Assembly (NCBI GenBank): GCA_030686995.1
Contig: JARVZY010002400.1
Coordinates: 124,001-188,000 of the forward strand
DNA from: Artemisia argyi
Taxonomy: Eukaryota > Streptophyta > Magnoliopsida > Asterales > Asteraceae
Direction: 5' to 3'
DNA length: 64,000 nt
The notes beneath the pieces are model-generated. The model was not told where the DNA came from, did not search any database, and was given only the letters and a program-made list of their open reading frames with translations. Below, in pieces: positions 46,785-58,238 of the stretch; position 1 is the stretch's first letter; every line of letters starts with the position of its first letter. The translations under genes and the position numbers were made by a program.

Positions 46785-47270
46785 AAAGTGTTATCTACAC
46801 AGATCATAAGAATCTTTAGCATATATTTGACAAGAGGCTAATATATGTTGAAGAGAAGTTGGGTGTGGAATTTCTCAGTGACTACGATTGTTTGATTCAC
46901 TACTGTTAAGGAAGAGCGGACATCGTGGTAAGAGCGCTGAGCGGGAGTAAACGAGTGAAACTTGGATGTTGTGAGCAATGGTTATGATAATTCGGTTCAG
47001 AGTTAAGAGGATGATGTTGACAGCCTAAAGAGAGAGAGAGGTTCAAGGATGAGAACATGTAAGAAGAATAATTACTTGGTTTAGACCAGTAAATGGAAAG
47101 GAACGAAGATGGAGGAATGTACTTTGCGGACCAGCTATTGGTTTCATTAAGAGGAAGCGTAAGGACATCATTCATGCAAGGTATTTGATACATCCGAGTA
47201 TGGATAAGACGTATTATTACCTTAGAAAGAGGTGTATGGAGGAGTTGGTGAGACTTTTTGCTCGGTGAGT
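46785..47270 (+). pseudogene. pol: Gypsy RNase H and integrase zinc-binding remnants
   Basis: YTDHKNL (46796) followed by LSDYDCLIHY and GRADIVVRALS corresponds to the end of the Gypsy RNase H domain. RKDIIHARYLIHPSMDKTYY (about 47158-47217) corresponds to the start of the integrase HHCC region. Stops and shifts separate these pieces. Confidence 0.7.
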
Positions 47271-47453
47271 TGGTAAAGAACCTTGGGGTGTCGCGTTGAT
47301 CATCAAGAAACATGATGAAATACTTACTTTGCGATTGTGGTAAATGTGTTATAGAGTCTTGAGAATGCGTATGTAGATGAGTACGACTTATCATTCTCTA
47401 ATGAGTGAACTAAGTGAGCGTACAAATCAGGAGATGGATGGTGAGCTGAGAGC

Positions 47454-48165
47454 ATGGGTGTGTTTGATTTTGGAGAAAGCCGGGGTATACATTTATCCTT
47501 AGCTGAGTTCTCCAATATCAACAATTATTATTCTAGTATTAAGAATGTGCCGTTTGAAGTATTATATGGAAGGAAATGTAGATTACCTGTTCGATGGGCA
47601 GAAGTTGGGATGAGCCAACTGATTGGTCCTGAACTGGTACAAGGGACTACGTATATGGTCTTTCAAATCAAGGAAAGACTTAAGGCAGTGAGAGATTGCC
47701 AAAAGAGTTACGCGGATAATCGTTGTAGGTCTTTAGAGTTTGGTGTTGGTGATTTTGTGATGCTGAAAGAGTTTTCTTGGGAAGGTGTTGTGCTTTTCGG
47801 TAAGAAAGGCAAGTTAGCACCGAGATACGTAAGATGTTTGAGATTTCGTAAAGAATTGGATTTGTGGCATACCGGTTGAAGTTAGCTGAGGAATTAAGTG
47901 GTGTACATGATACTTTTCACGTATCTAATGGAAAGAAGTGGTTGGCGGATGCTAGTCTGCATGTGCCATTAGATGAATGTAAGTTTGACAAGACTCTTTG
48001 TTTTGTCGAGAAACCTGTTGAGATTATGGAATCGAGATGTTAAGAGTTTGAAGTGTGGTAAGATAACGTTGGTAAAGGTATGGTGGGATTCTGAGCGTGG
48101 TCCTGAGTTTACTTGGGAACGTGAGGATCCGATGAAATTTAAGTACTCAAATTTTGTTTGCTGAA
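47454..48165 (+). pseudogene. pol: Gypsy integrase C-terminus with chromodomain-like end
   Basis: The frame 47454-47879 reads VPFEVLYGRKCRLPVRWAEV, SYADNRCRSLEFGVGDFVML and FGKKGKLAPRYV. This is the end of a chromovirus integrase core and its GPY/F-type module. A stop or shift near 47876 follows. Further pieces read VHDTFHVSNGKKWLADA and VKVWWDSERGPEFTWERE (to 48165), the usual end of Tekay/Del integrases. The catalytic D,D-35-E residues are not visible. Confidence 0.8.
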
Positions 48166-48576
48166 GTGGTTGGTGAAGTAGATCGTTTGTAGTTGGATTT
48201 TAGATCGGGGAAGTTTGATGCGGGGTATTCATAAATGTTTGTTTTATGGGTATCTGTTATTTGCGAGTGCGTTTTTCAGTTATCATTTGGTTTTTCATTT
48301 GGTTCGAGAGTATCGTACCTACCTGTGAGAAGTCGTTCGGATCTTTGGTGTTATTAATCGATGTAGTGTATCTATTTTCGTGTATTGTTGGAAGTATCGA
48401 TATGTTTTCTATCGTGTGAATTCGGGTATTTAGTCGGTTCACATTTTTGCGATTCTTTCTCTGTGATTTTATGGGGTGGTATTTATCCGCTTAAAAATCC
48501 AATTTTTTTTTGTTATTGTGAGTGGGGAATATAGTAGTTGAAATCTCGGGACGCGATTTCCCTAAGTGGGGGATGA

Positions 48577-51123
48577 TGTAACAACCGTGGTTTTGGCAGG
48601 TTAGTTTGACTAATAGTCTTTACTCGGTTGACGTTTGTTTGGTGTGTATTAGGTGTTTGAAGTGATATATGAGTGATGTAGGTGAGTTTTAGCACTAAAT
48701 CCATTTGCGTAAGTGGTTTTATTGTGATTTGAAAAGTTTGTAATTTGGGAAAGTTCATTTTGATCACCTTTGTGGTGTAGAAATGACTTGTGTAGTTTTG
48801 GTGTTTTTGTGTTTTTGCGTAACGAGTCTTCATTCAAGTAATTGAGCGTTAGTAAGTTACGAGGGGTTTGTTTTTATGTGTTATATTTCAAAAAGAGTGT
48901 GAAATTCTATTTTTGGAAACTTTGTTTTGAAAATGATATTTTTCCGATTTATCGTAAAATTAAGGTTTATCGCGTAAGACGTTAGGTTTCGATATGGGAA
49001 TATATAAAATATGAAAAGTATGAAGTTTTGAGTGTAATAAATAAATTTAATAAAAAAAAATAAAAATATATATTTTATATAGGTAAAATTCGGATTTAAG
49101 GGATAAAGGGGAAAAAAGAACCCAATTTGAGTCCAAATATGACTATTAGGCCCAAGGATTATCCCTAATTAATATATATACCAAACCAAACACCCCTAAA
49201 GCATTTTTTCTGCAAATATGGGTCGACATATGGAGAATCAAGAGGGGAAAAATTAGGGTTTCATAATTGTCTAGCAATAATCAAGAATCAAGGTAAAATC
49301 TTTAACCCTTATGTGTAATTAATCAATTATTGTTATGATTCATGTACTAATTAATATGATGGAATCTAGGGTTTGTAAACTTCTGTAAATTATTGAAGTA
49401 AAACATGTTAGGATGATTAGATGTTAAGATTATGGGTAATGGTTAAGGGAATTGAGTGTTAAACGCGTTAGATTATGGGTTAGGGTTTGGACAGATTTGT
49501 AAGGCTGTAAAGATGTGAGTGTATATAACAGATGGTGATGAGTTAAGTCACGAATTTTAAGTCTAAATTGAAGTATAATGAAAGATCTTTCCAAAAAGTC
49601 CAGCCATGATCAATTTTGAGGTCGGGAAGTCGGTCTTTTGATTTTTCTTTGTTAAGGTGTCAAAGCTGTCAAACCGGGACAAATTTTGGGTAAAAGTTTG
49701 AGGGTGGCATGTGGTTGTAAAAGTGGTATTTAGACTTGGTCTTCTGGAATAGTTAAGTTTTAGGTTATATTAGACTACCACGAAGAGGATTCGCGATAAA
49801 AACTTGTGGAAGTAATTATTAAAAATCAAAACTTTTTGGTGTGCGTTCAGATCCGAATTTGAGTAGTTGACAAGTTTGAATTTTCTATGAGTACTTTTGT
49901 GTGTTATTGGTCCATGTCCTTCTGGGATTAGCTTCTATGCTTATGAGATACCATGGTAAATTTTTGGTGTGAGTTGTTGAGCTTTATTTGTCTAGATTTC
50001 ATGTGAGTGAATGTACTCAAAAATTCTGCGTTTTATGAGTTTTAGAGTGCAAGGGATTTAGTGAGTGTTAGGTTATGGTGGTGGTTAGTATGGTGTCTAG
50101 GAGATCCATGGTGGGTCATATGAGTCTTAGACATCCATCATATGTGTATTACATGGGTTGTAGCTTTTAGCTTGACCTCGTGTAATGTGGATTATTTTTG
50201 TGTGCTATAGATTGTGGATTGTTTTTGTGGAAGCTGCGGAGTTTAAGGTGAGTTCATAGTCCCATATTTTTACTTTGTTTTAAACTTGGGATGGGAATGA
50301 TGCTTGTCTTAAATGTTTTGGTTTACTGTGATTATGTGTGTGGTATTAAAGAGCTTGGACTTATAATGTTGTCGTATGTATGCTATGTGTGATTATTTGC
50401 TTGTGTGGATATATATGTTTGGTCCAATTGGGGGGGGGGGGGGGAGCTTCCAATTGGAGAGTAATACTCCTGCTCGTACCAAACTATGTGGATTGGATAA
50501 TGTGATGATAATGCTGTGTGGTCCAATTGGGGGGGAGTATCCAATTGGAGAGTAATACTCCTACTCGTTACCGGTTTTTGGGATTCAATTGGGAGGGTGC
50601 TTACCCTGTTGCTCGCGCATGCGACCTAATTGATGATATATTGATGGGTACTATTTTGGATCGGTGGGCACGTTCCGCCCAATGGTTGCCTTATGAGTGT
50701 TGTTGCCTTTATGTGTGGATATTAACTTGCAAATGCATGTAGCAATATGATAACTATAATTTATTTGTCCAGCTATATTTTGTAATCACAGTAAATTCGG
50801 TTGCATTGTGTGTTGAGTCTTAAACCTATGAACCTCACCAACATTATGTTGACGTTTTAAGCATCATTTTCAGGTGAGCTTTCTAAGGATAAGATAGCAG
50901 GATGTGGATAGACGAGACCTTAGTTGCATTTGAAGTGGTTTATCATCTATATTTGGATTTATGTTTTGTTTTGGTTATTTTATCTTTGGGTATTGTTACA
51001 ACACTGTGTGTTGGTACATTGCTCTATTTATGTGCATGTAGTTGTTCTCTATGTTGACACCAGGTGTTGTGATGATATCCATGAAGTTACACCCGCGCGT
51101 TTCCGCCGTGGCGGGGTGTGACA
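48577..51123 (+). repeat. 3' LTR of the Tekay-like element
   Basis: This is a near-exact copy of 41651-44187. The clearest difference is an expanded G run in the first 90-bp unit (50430-50445, about 16 G against 7 in the 5' LTR). It is followed by ATAGT and then the right end of the MITE. Confidence 0.95.
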
Positions 51124-51243
51124 ATAGTAAAATGATTTTTTTTTCTTTTTTTTTGAATGGAGTGAGTATGATTATTTGTTTTTCTAAGATGGAATTAGTA
51201 TTAAACGGTTTTATCTTATAGATTTTAGATAATACCATTATTC

Positions 51244-51301
51244 TTTTAAGGATCTTTGTAACAAGATGGAGATGAGGTGCGTCTTACAAAGATCCTTAAA
51301 A
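51244..51301. other. 18-bp perfect hairpin
   Basis: TTTTAAGGATCTTTGTAA (51244-51261) pairs with TTACAAAGATCCTTAAAA (51284-51301) around a 22-nt loop. It lies beside the MITE and upstream of the E2 fragment. It may be a MITE remnant. Confidence 0.8.
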
Positions 51302-51384
51302 AAACATGATTTATGTGACGACTGATGTTTACTTGTCATATTTTCTCATTCATTGACGATTTACTAAATCGTTGCATTCACGCA

Positions 51385-51512
51385 ACTAAGAACATTTGTG
51401 CAAGGTTTTAAAACTTAGAACTTGGTGTTTGTAAGCTCTTTGTGAAGATGACCGATCATAGTGAAAGAATTGGTAGGGGACTAGTTACTTTCAAGGTGAT
51501 TAGAGCTCTAGT
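51385..51512 (+). pseudogene. Inverted fragment of the E2 gene (leader and first codons)
   Basis: The stretch matches the E2 gene's leader (CGCAACTAAGAAC ... AAGGTTTTAAAACTTAGAAC) and the start of its coding region (ATG 51448, MTDHSERIGRGL, against MTNHSERISREL in the gene). The identity fades after about 51512, and a stop follows. It is in opposite orientation to the gene at 39672-41113, with the MITE and LTR element between them. Confidence 0.85.
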
Positions 51513-53378
51513 TTACAACATATAATATGTATATAACACAAACACTTATGAATAGTAAAACATGGCCCATGAATGTATATATTGGTACTGGTAATGGTAA
51601 TTTAGAAGAATCATAGATATTACGGAGGTGTAACTATGTAAAACACTTTAATAATTCAAGCAAGTATCTGTGCATAGCGGTGGTGGCTTATAGTTTTGAT
51701 AAAATTCGATTGCTCGATATTGTGCGTGGTTTTTTCTTAGGTAATGTTAGAATTATGTGTAATTTAGAACTTAATTAGTTAATATAAAAACGATAATCAA
51801 TTTTAAAAGGATAAGAATGGAAAGTTGATATATGTTCAAAATGTGTAACATTTAGATGTTTTGAATTGAGGATATTTTAGTAAAAATCACTTTACCCATT
51901 TTGTAAGTTTCAGAAAATATATATGATGGAGATAGTTGAGTGTATATTTTGAAAATTAATACTTTAATAATAAGTCACATGTTTAACACACAACTAAACA
52001 ATATCATGAAAGAAATATCCCATATTAAACTTGACTAACATCATGATTCTGTTTTAATACACTATTAAAGTATATTTTGAAAATAATATATTACACCAAC
52101 ATTATGATGTTGGACAAGTCGACTTTAGGATGATTTTTCTCATGACTTTATTTAATGATGTGTTAAACATCTGACTGATTATTAAAGCACTTAATTTTCA
52201 AAATATACAATCCTATATAATTGGTTGCTATAAATATTAAATTTAAAATAATGAAACGATAATTTTAGGTAACAAATCTACTGATAAAATAATTAGTTTA
52301 ATAAGTTACTATGTGATAAACTGATTTACTGATGAAAATATTTGGTTTTAGATATTTTTGAGCTAAAAAAGCCCTTATAAGACTAGCGGATTTTTTTTTT
52401 TTAATTTTTTTTTCGAGTGACACTCAATTTTTAATTGTCACACCACACCACACCACGTATATGAGTGTTAATCATATACAAAATTTTTTTTATGTTAAAA
52501 AAAAATCATATACAAAATTTTGTTAGAAACATACCCGAATCAGAACTCACAATAATGAAACAATACAAAAATACAGAAATTTATAAACCAAAGCTACAAG
52601 CTTAAACTTTATTTAAACAAAAACAGAAAGTAGATAAAACCGATTTAAGAACGTGATTATGGCATGTCTATTCGCCATTCTATTTCCCAAAGTATAATGA
52701 TCGAGACAGTAAATTGTACTGTTGGATATGAACTATAATCCTGGAATTATCAACGAACCAAAACTTGTGTTGCTCCAAACTAGTAAGATATGTATATTAC
52801 TTCCCTTTAAATCTCTTTTGGATTTAGACCAAAGATATGTATTTTTTATGGAGTAGTTGGTTTTTGAACGGTTATGTTTAATTTTCAGCCATCAATGCAA
52901 CCATTGACAACAACTTAATAACAAGCAATTAATCTGACTTTAATGAATTTATTGCATAATTTATTTAGCTGTTACGAGTTACGACTTTGACTTCACTGAA
53001 GTTCATGCCTTTTTGTTCCATAATATCACTTTTGGACTCAATATCCCATTCATGTTTGCGAAAACATTTTTTTTAGAACGACAATTAACTATAAAATATA
53101 CAACTACAAACTATCTCACATGTCCTAAGTAGGACTTGAACGCACAACAAGGGGTACCATTGGGACACAACAAAAGAATCTAACAACTTTTTTTTCTTCT
53201 TCATATATCTTTGTTACAAGCCACAAAGATTTTATTGTATCATCACACATTAACAAATACTGTTACATTGGACAAGCATTAGTACTCTAGTAGTACTTGA
53301 CCATCAATAATTATTCTTTGCAATCAACATAGACTTGTTTCCCTCTAAATCCGATAGATATTTTTGCTCCATATATTA
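51513..53378. other. AT-rich spacer
   Basis: I see no gene or structured repeat. The sequence is strongly AT-rich with short homopolymers. The last few hundred bases before 53379 are probably the 3' untranslated and downstream region of the LRR gene. Confidence 0.6.
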
Positions 53379-56181
53379 TTAGTTGCCGTCATTGTCATCG
53401 TACCTCACAAAACCCATTAGTTCAGGTCCTTCTAGTCTCGGGTTATTCTTGAAACTGCATTCAAAAACCACTTTATGTCGCATGACCAAAGGCAACGGGT
53501 GTAAAAGACACTACATCAAGGATACTCACCTTTCTTCTGTCAACTTAGAGAAGGAACCCCAAGTCGGAAACGTGCCACTTAAATCATTATCAGACACGTC
53601 TCTGCGAAAATTGACATTATAAACATAAAGTTGTACAACCAAATAAAAGTTCAAGAGAATGAGAAAATATGAGCTCACAGAATCTTAAGATTTTGAAGCT
53701 TGGTAAGATCTTTTGGAATCCGTCCGGTTAAATTGTTACCGTTGAGTCTTCTGCATATATGGATCGATTTCTGTTAACGTTACATCATAGTATATATATA
53801 TCAGATATACGGTAATCGTATTTTTGCCCATTTAGTTATGAGTAAAGATTTGCATTTTGCACACTCAACTTTTTGATTGACACACTCCAACTAATACATT
53901 AACCTGTTGTGCTGTGTATACATTCTGCTTTAACTATTTGTGCATCGGAATGTTCAAATAAAAAACTAATATGTGTCAAATCATCTCCCTTAGACTGGTT
54001 TGCTTTTATTCGAAAAAGCCAAATAGGAGAATAGGCCAACTCAAAATTGTAGCTACATGGAAAATGTAAAATGGGCCGAGCATGTCATATCGTTTAAATG
54101 GGCTAAGTCAGCCAATATTGTAGCAAGTTGTTTAAAACTTCAAATCATATTAGCAACAGGGGTGTTCATCGGTTCAGTTATCGGTTAATCGGTTTATTCG
54201 GTTCGAGTTGTTCAGTTAAATTTTTTTTTTGGGTCATAACTGAAAACCGAACCAAACCGAAAATATCTAAGACCGAACCGAACCGAAGTTCGGTTCGGGT
54301 ATGGGTCAAAACCGAAAACCGAATTTTGTACTTGAATTATACTATTTATAATTTTTTTTTTAAATTTAATTATATATATTTTTAACAAAAAAAAATATTT
54401 CAAGCATAAAAAAGTGTTTTTTATATTAGTATAAAATTTTAATGGACATTTTTTATATTTAAAATAATATAAATATATAAAAAATATATATATTTATATA
54501 AATTCGTTTTTCGGTTCATATAGCCAAACCTATATCCAAACCGAAAACCAAATTTTTAATTCGGTTCGGTTCGGTTTTTTTTGAACGCGGGTTCGGTTCG
54601 GTTTTAACAAGTTCGATTCGGTTTTTTTGGGTTCGTTTCGGTTCGGTTTTCGGTTTATTCGGTTAATTACCCGAACCGTGAACACCTAATTAGCATATTT
54701 AACAAAATTATTTAAGGACAAAAAAGTGTTTGCGGGAAAAGCCAACCCGACACAAGGTCGCAGCCATTTTAATACACACTAATAAGGTCTTCAATTGTAT
54801 ATATGAAATTGTAGTAGAAAAGTAAGATGAGTAAGAAAACATACAAGAATCTGATATTGGAAAGCTTGGAAAGAGAAGGGGGAATGAAACCAGTGAGATT
54901 ATTATGAAACAAATCTAAGCTTATAAGATTTTTCAGTCCACCAAGCTGAGATGGTATTGTCCCCACAAAATTGTTCATGTACAACTCCCTGCACAATTAT
55001 GGAAACAAAACACATCACTTGTCTCATTTATTTCTACTAAATGATCAAAGCATTAAGTATAACTGTATTATATGGTATACTATGCTATTAAAGTATGTAC
55101 ATGGGATTCTATCTCTTCTATAGTTTTACTTAAACAATTTAAACTAAAAGCATGGGTCACACATGGCCATATATTGATGATCAAGGGTTGTAAATTTGTG
55201 ATGTTGAACAAGTAGGTGCTACATTTTTTTTTTCATCAAGTTAACATATGGATTGTGAGTAACTTTGTCCTTGAGGCGAGACGTGTGAGCTGGTCGGTGT
55301 TGCTAACGATCAACATTTAGCAAAAGTATGAGTAACTTTCTTGCCAACATAAACAAATTTGAAAATATTTACTTACAAGTACTCAAGATGCTCAAGCTTC
55401 CCTAATTCAGGAACAAGATTACCCGACAACTTTGCATTTCCAAGATCACTATGCACAATACAAAAGTTACAAAAAGTACAAAACAACAACAAAGCATGTT
55501 TTATATCAAGTTTATACTTTCCACATAATATTCTATTTTTGGATGGGAAAAAAAAAAAAAAAAGAAGACATAATTTTGATTTATAACAAATAAACTGATT
55601 CAAATCTCATCATCTATACTTGATAATCAATAATAATTAACATGAAATCAGATAGCCTGAGAAAACGGGCATATTACTTACAGTCGAGTAACCCGATGTT
55701 CAGAATCGCAAGTAACATGAAACCAAGTACACGGATCAACCAAAGTCGGATCCCAGCTTTGCAAAACATTTTTCGGGTCCTTCACGGACCTCCTCAAAGC
55801 ATACAAAGCATCTCCTATATCAAATATCATAGCATTAAATAACTATTATATCTCAAATTATAACACGTCCATATTACATGGCCAGTGGTATGGATGGTCA
55901 TACCACTGGCCGATGGACCAATATACATACTTATCTTTTCTAAAAATTTGCTAACGTCAAGTCGTCATAAATTTAAGTCACACTTAACGTTATTAAAATG
56001 TAAATGAGTTAGAATGCTTCTTACCTTCGATGTTTGCATAGGCAGATGTGGATAGTAGAAGATGAATAAGAAGAAAAAAAACCCTTTGGAGTAACAATAA
56101 AAGACTTGAGAGATATCTTTGTACTTGAAGAAGCTTAATAAAAGGGTGTCGAAAATAAGGATGTTTCGGTGGAGTGGGAAT
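53379..56181 (-). CDS. Secreted leucine-rich-repeat protein (LRR1/SERK ectodomain-like)
   Basis: Exons on the minus strand are about 56181-56025, 55814-55682, 55448-55377, 54988-54845, 53750-53679, 53601-53530 and 53454-53379. All introns are GT...AG and phases match. Exon 1 encodes a hydrophobic leader ([20 protein letters not shown] then AYA). Exon 2 is the LRRNT cap ([30 protein letters not shown]). Exons 3-6 have lengths 72, 144, 72 and 72 bp, which is 24-residue LRRs ([36 protein letters not shown]). The end is [15 protein letters not shown]. No transmembrane or kinase domain follows, as in the short Arabidopsis LRR proteins like At5g21090. Such proteins are apoplastic and bind receptor kinases. 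The leader exon has no ATG in any frame, so the start is unresolved. Confidence 0.85.
54149..54696. mobile_element. hAT-like MITE in LRR intron
   Basis: The element 54157-54688 begins CAGGGGTGTTCATCGGTTC and ends GAACCGTGAACACCTA, an imperfect terminal inverted repeat. It is flanked by the 8-bp near-duplicate ATTAGCAA/ATTAGCAT, as expected for hAT elements. The interior is dominated by CGGTTCGGTT and AACCGAACCG runs and has no transposase. Confidence 0.8.
55880..55911. other. 13-bp perfect hairpin in LRR intron 1
   Basis: GGCCAGTGGTATG, a 6-nt loop GATGGT, and CATACCACTGGCC form a perfect stem. Confidence 0.85.
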
Positions 56182-56347
56182 TTATGGAGACTGCAACCAA
56201 CTAACAAAGTGCACTAATTAATAAAGTCGATATTAAAAAGCATAAGATTCATTATTTCTTTCTACCCAATATTAATGAACGTCCATTATTGAATTAAAAA
56301 GAATCTGTTTTTCTACGTTATTTTTTTTTTAAAGATTTGTTTTCTGG

Positions 56348-56616
56348 TAAGAGCATCCCCATTCGTAACGTGAGGCTCCACGTTAAGGCTTGGTAACACG
56401 CGTTAAGGCACGTTAGCCATTGCATCCACCAGCGTTAAACCCACGTTAACGTGGGGCGTTATGTGGCTAACGCCATGTTAAGGTACCATTCGTGTATAAA
56501 AAAAAAAAAAAAAATTCATTGGGCCCCCTCCCCACTTCACAATAACGGATAGTTTTTTTAAAAGTTACAATTTGGCCCCCCTAACGTTAACTAACGTAAA
56601 AAAACGGCTAGTTAGC

Positions 56617-56665
<49 letters not shown>

Positions 56666-58238
56666 ACATTTTTCAAAACCTTTTTTCAACCAATATAAAT
56701 ACCCATTTAACCTACTTCTTTTTCCCACACTTTCACTACTCACTATCTTCTATCTACAACTTCTAATATCCAAAAAAAAAAAAAAAAAGTCTCAAGGCGA
56801 CAAAAACGATCCCAACTCGTTTACAAACCTCCTCGGTGGGTGGGGGAACCCATACGCGGGTTCATCATCAAACCCGAAGCCTAATCCGAATTGGGAGAAC
56901 CCAAACGTACTCGGTGCGTCGAGTCAAGAAGTGTTCCAACAACATGAAGCTTTTAGATTATGGCAAGAATCACACCAAAACACTTTAAACACCGATTTTC
57001 AAAACCTCCAATTCACTCAACCATCCCAACAATCCAGCACGGAGACTAACGAAGTTTCCGAAACACCTACGTCGCCTCCAAAAAAAACCAAAACTCGTGT
57101 TAAACGAAAGTCCAAAAAATCGAAAGAACCAGTCGATGATGATGACGAGGTCGAACCAGTCGTTACACGTTGGCAAGCAAGTGAAGAAAAATTACTTGCA
57201 ACGTGTTGGGTGGCTGCAAGTGAGGATGAGCTAATCGGTCGTTCCCAATCCAAAGATACATTTTGGCAGAGCGGGTTATAAATGAGTTCAATAAGCATAG
57301 TTATCATAGATGCGGTAAAGATATGATACAATCGAAGTGCAGAACGTTGAACCGCGATTGCACAAAGTTCAACGCGATTTACAAACGTGCCGACTGCGAT
57401 AAAAAAAGTGGGGAAAATGCCATGGATATACTCACACGGGCCTAGGAAATGTATCGAAACGAGAGCAAAAACGCGCCGTTTCATAATGAGGAGGCTTGGA
57501 GTGTTTTGCTTACTCATAAGAAATGGGACGCACCGGACACGGTTGATTTAACCGGTGATGTCCCGAGCCAAGCAAACGAGGCGTTGTTTGGTAATGATGC
57601 ACAACCACGCCCGATGGGGAAAAAGCGGGCTACGAAGAAACAAAAGTCTGAGACAACGACAAGCACCGGGGGAACGAGTACCGGTGGCTCTGTTTCGTCG
57701 GCCCAATTCGGGGACGCTTTGCCCGAGAAATATCGGGCTAAACGTGAAGATGCGGCCTTGGCTTACAAAGTAACCGCTGAAAACCAATACGCAGCAATAC
57801 GCTCGAGGGACTTTGAGTTTTTGTTGCTCGACACTACCGGCAAAGATCCTTATTACGTGACGCTGGTGAATATGGAAAAGGATCGTATTATTGAAAAATA
57901 CGGGTTGCCAAAGCGTACGGAATGAATAAATAGGTTGTGGTTTAATTTTTTTTTATGTCTTTTTATTTTTTTTCGTATTGTATTTTTAATTTCGTATTTT
58001 TTTTTTCGTAATGTAATATATTCTAAGAATTAATGTTATGTTTTAAAAAAAATGAAATATTAGTTTTAGTTTAGGGTTGAAATTGAAAATATTTAAAAAA
58101 TTGAGTTAAAGTGAGTTAAGATTGAGTTATGAATGAGGGTGTTTTTTTGTGAGTTAAAATTAAAGTGGTAAAGCTGATGTGGCGCTGACGTGACGCTGAG
58201 TTATAACTTAACTCAAGTTATGAATGGGGATGCTCTAA
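56348..58238 (+). mobile_element. PIF/Harbinger-like element, non-autonomous
   Basis: The element 56351-58235 (1885 bp) begins GAGCATCCCCATTCGTAAC and ends GTTATGAATGGGGATGCTC. That is a 19-bp terminal inverted repeat with one mismatch, flanked by the 3-bp target TAA on both sides (56348-56350 and 58236-58238). It carries only a broken Myb-like ORF1. No DDE transposase is present. A 45-base A run lies at 56620-56664. Confidence 0.9.
56793..57925 (+). pseudogene. Harbinger ORF1 (Myb/SANT-like, NAM-associated), broken
   Basis: In Harbinger elements ORF1 encodes a Myb-like DNA-binding partner of the transposase. The frame starts after an A17 run (SQGDKNDPNSFTNLLGGW) without a visible ATG. The trihelix-like part reads RWQASEEKLLATCWVAASED and DTFWQ, then a 2-nt shift near 57273. 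It continues RVINEFNKHSYHR and SKCRTLNRDCTKFNAIY, meets TAG at 57443-57445, and goes on in the same frame. The C-terminal part (57449-57925) has NEEAWSVLLTHKKWDAP, a basic stretch MGKKRATKKQKSE, and an acidic/helical end, like the NAM-associated C-terminal domain. Confidence 0.8.

Larger units (their letters stand above)
41651..51123 (+). mobile_element. Tekay/Del-like Gypsy retrotransposon with eroded interior
   Basis: The LTRs are 41651-44187 (2537 bp) and 48577-51123 (2547 bp), nearly identical by eye (about 1% difference). Target duplications ATAGT lie at 41646-41650 and 51124-51128. The PBS TGGTATCAGAGCC begins at 44190 and the purine tract AAGTGGGGGATGA abuts the 3' LTR. The interior of 4.4 kb shows pol only as remnants (RNase H, integrase, chromodomain-like end) with many stops. 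It is therefore non-autonomous, although its LTRs are young. Confidence 0.93.
41456..51166. mobile_element. Stowaway-like MITE split by an LTR element
   Basis: The left end is CTCCCTCCATTCCAAAAAG (from 41456, after TA) and the right end TTGAATGGAGTGAG (to 51166, before TA). These inverted ends and the TA target are the pattern of Stowaway (Tc1/mariner) MITEs. Without the LTR element it would be about 230 bp. The insertion target ATAGT lies within it. Confidence 0.8.

Noticed and set aside
54201..54670. Tandem CGGTTCGGTT as a possible satellite or telomere-like repeat
   Set aside because: It lies wholly inside a hAT-like MITE with terminal repeats and an 8-bp duplication, which explains it.
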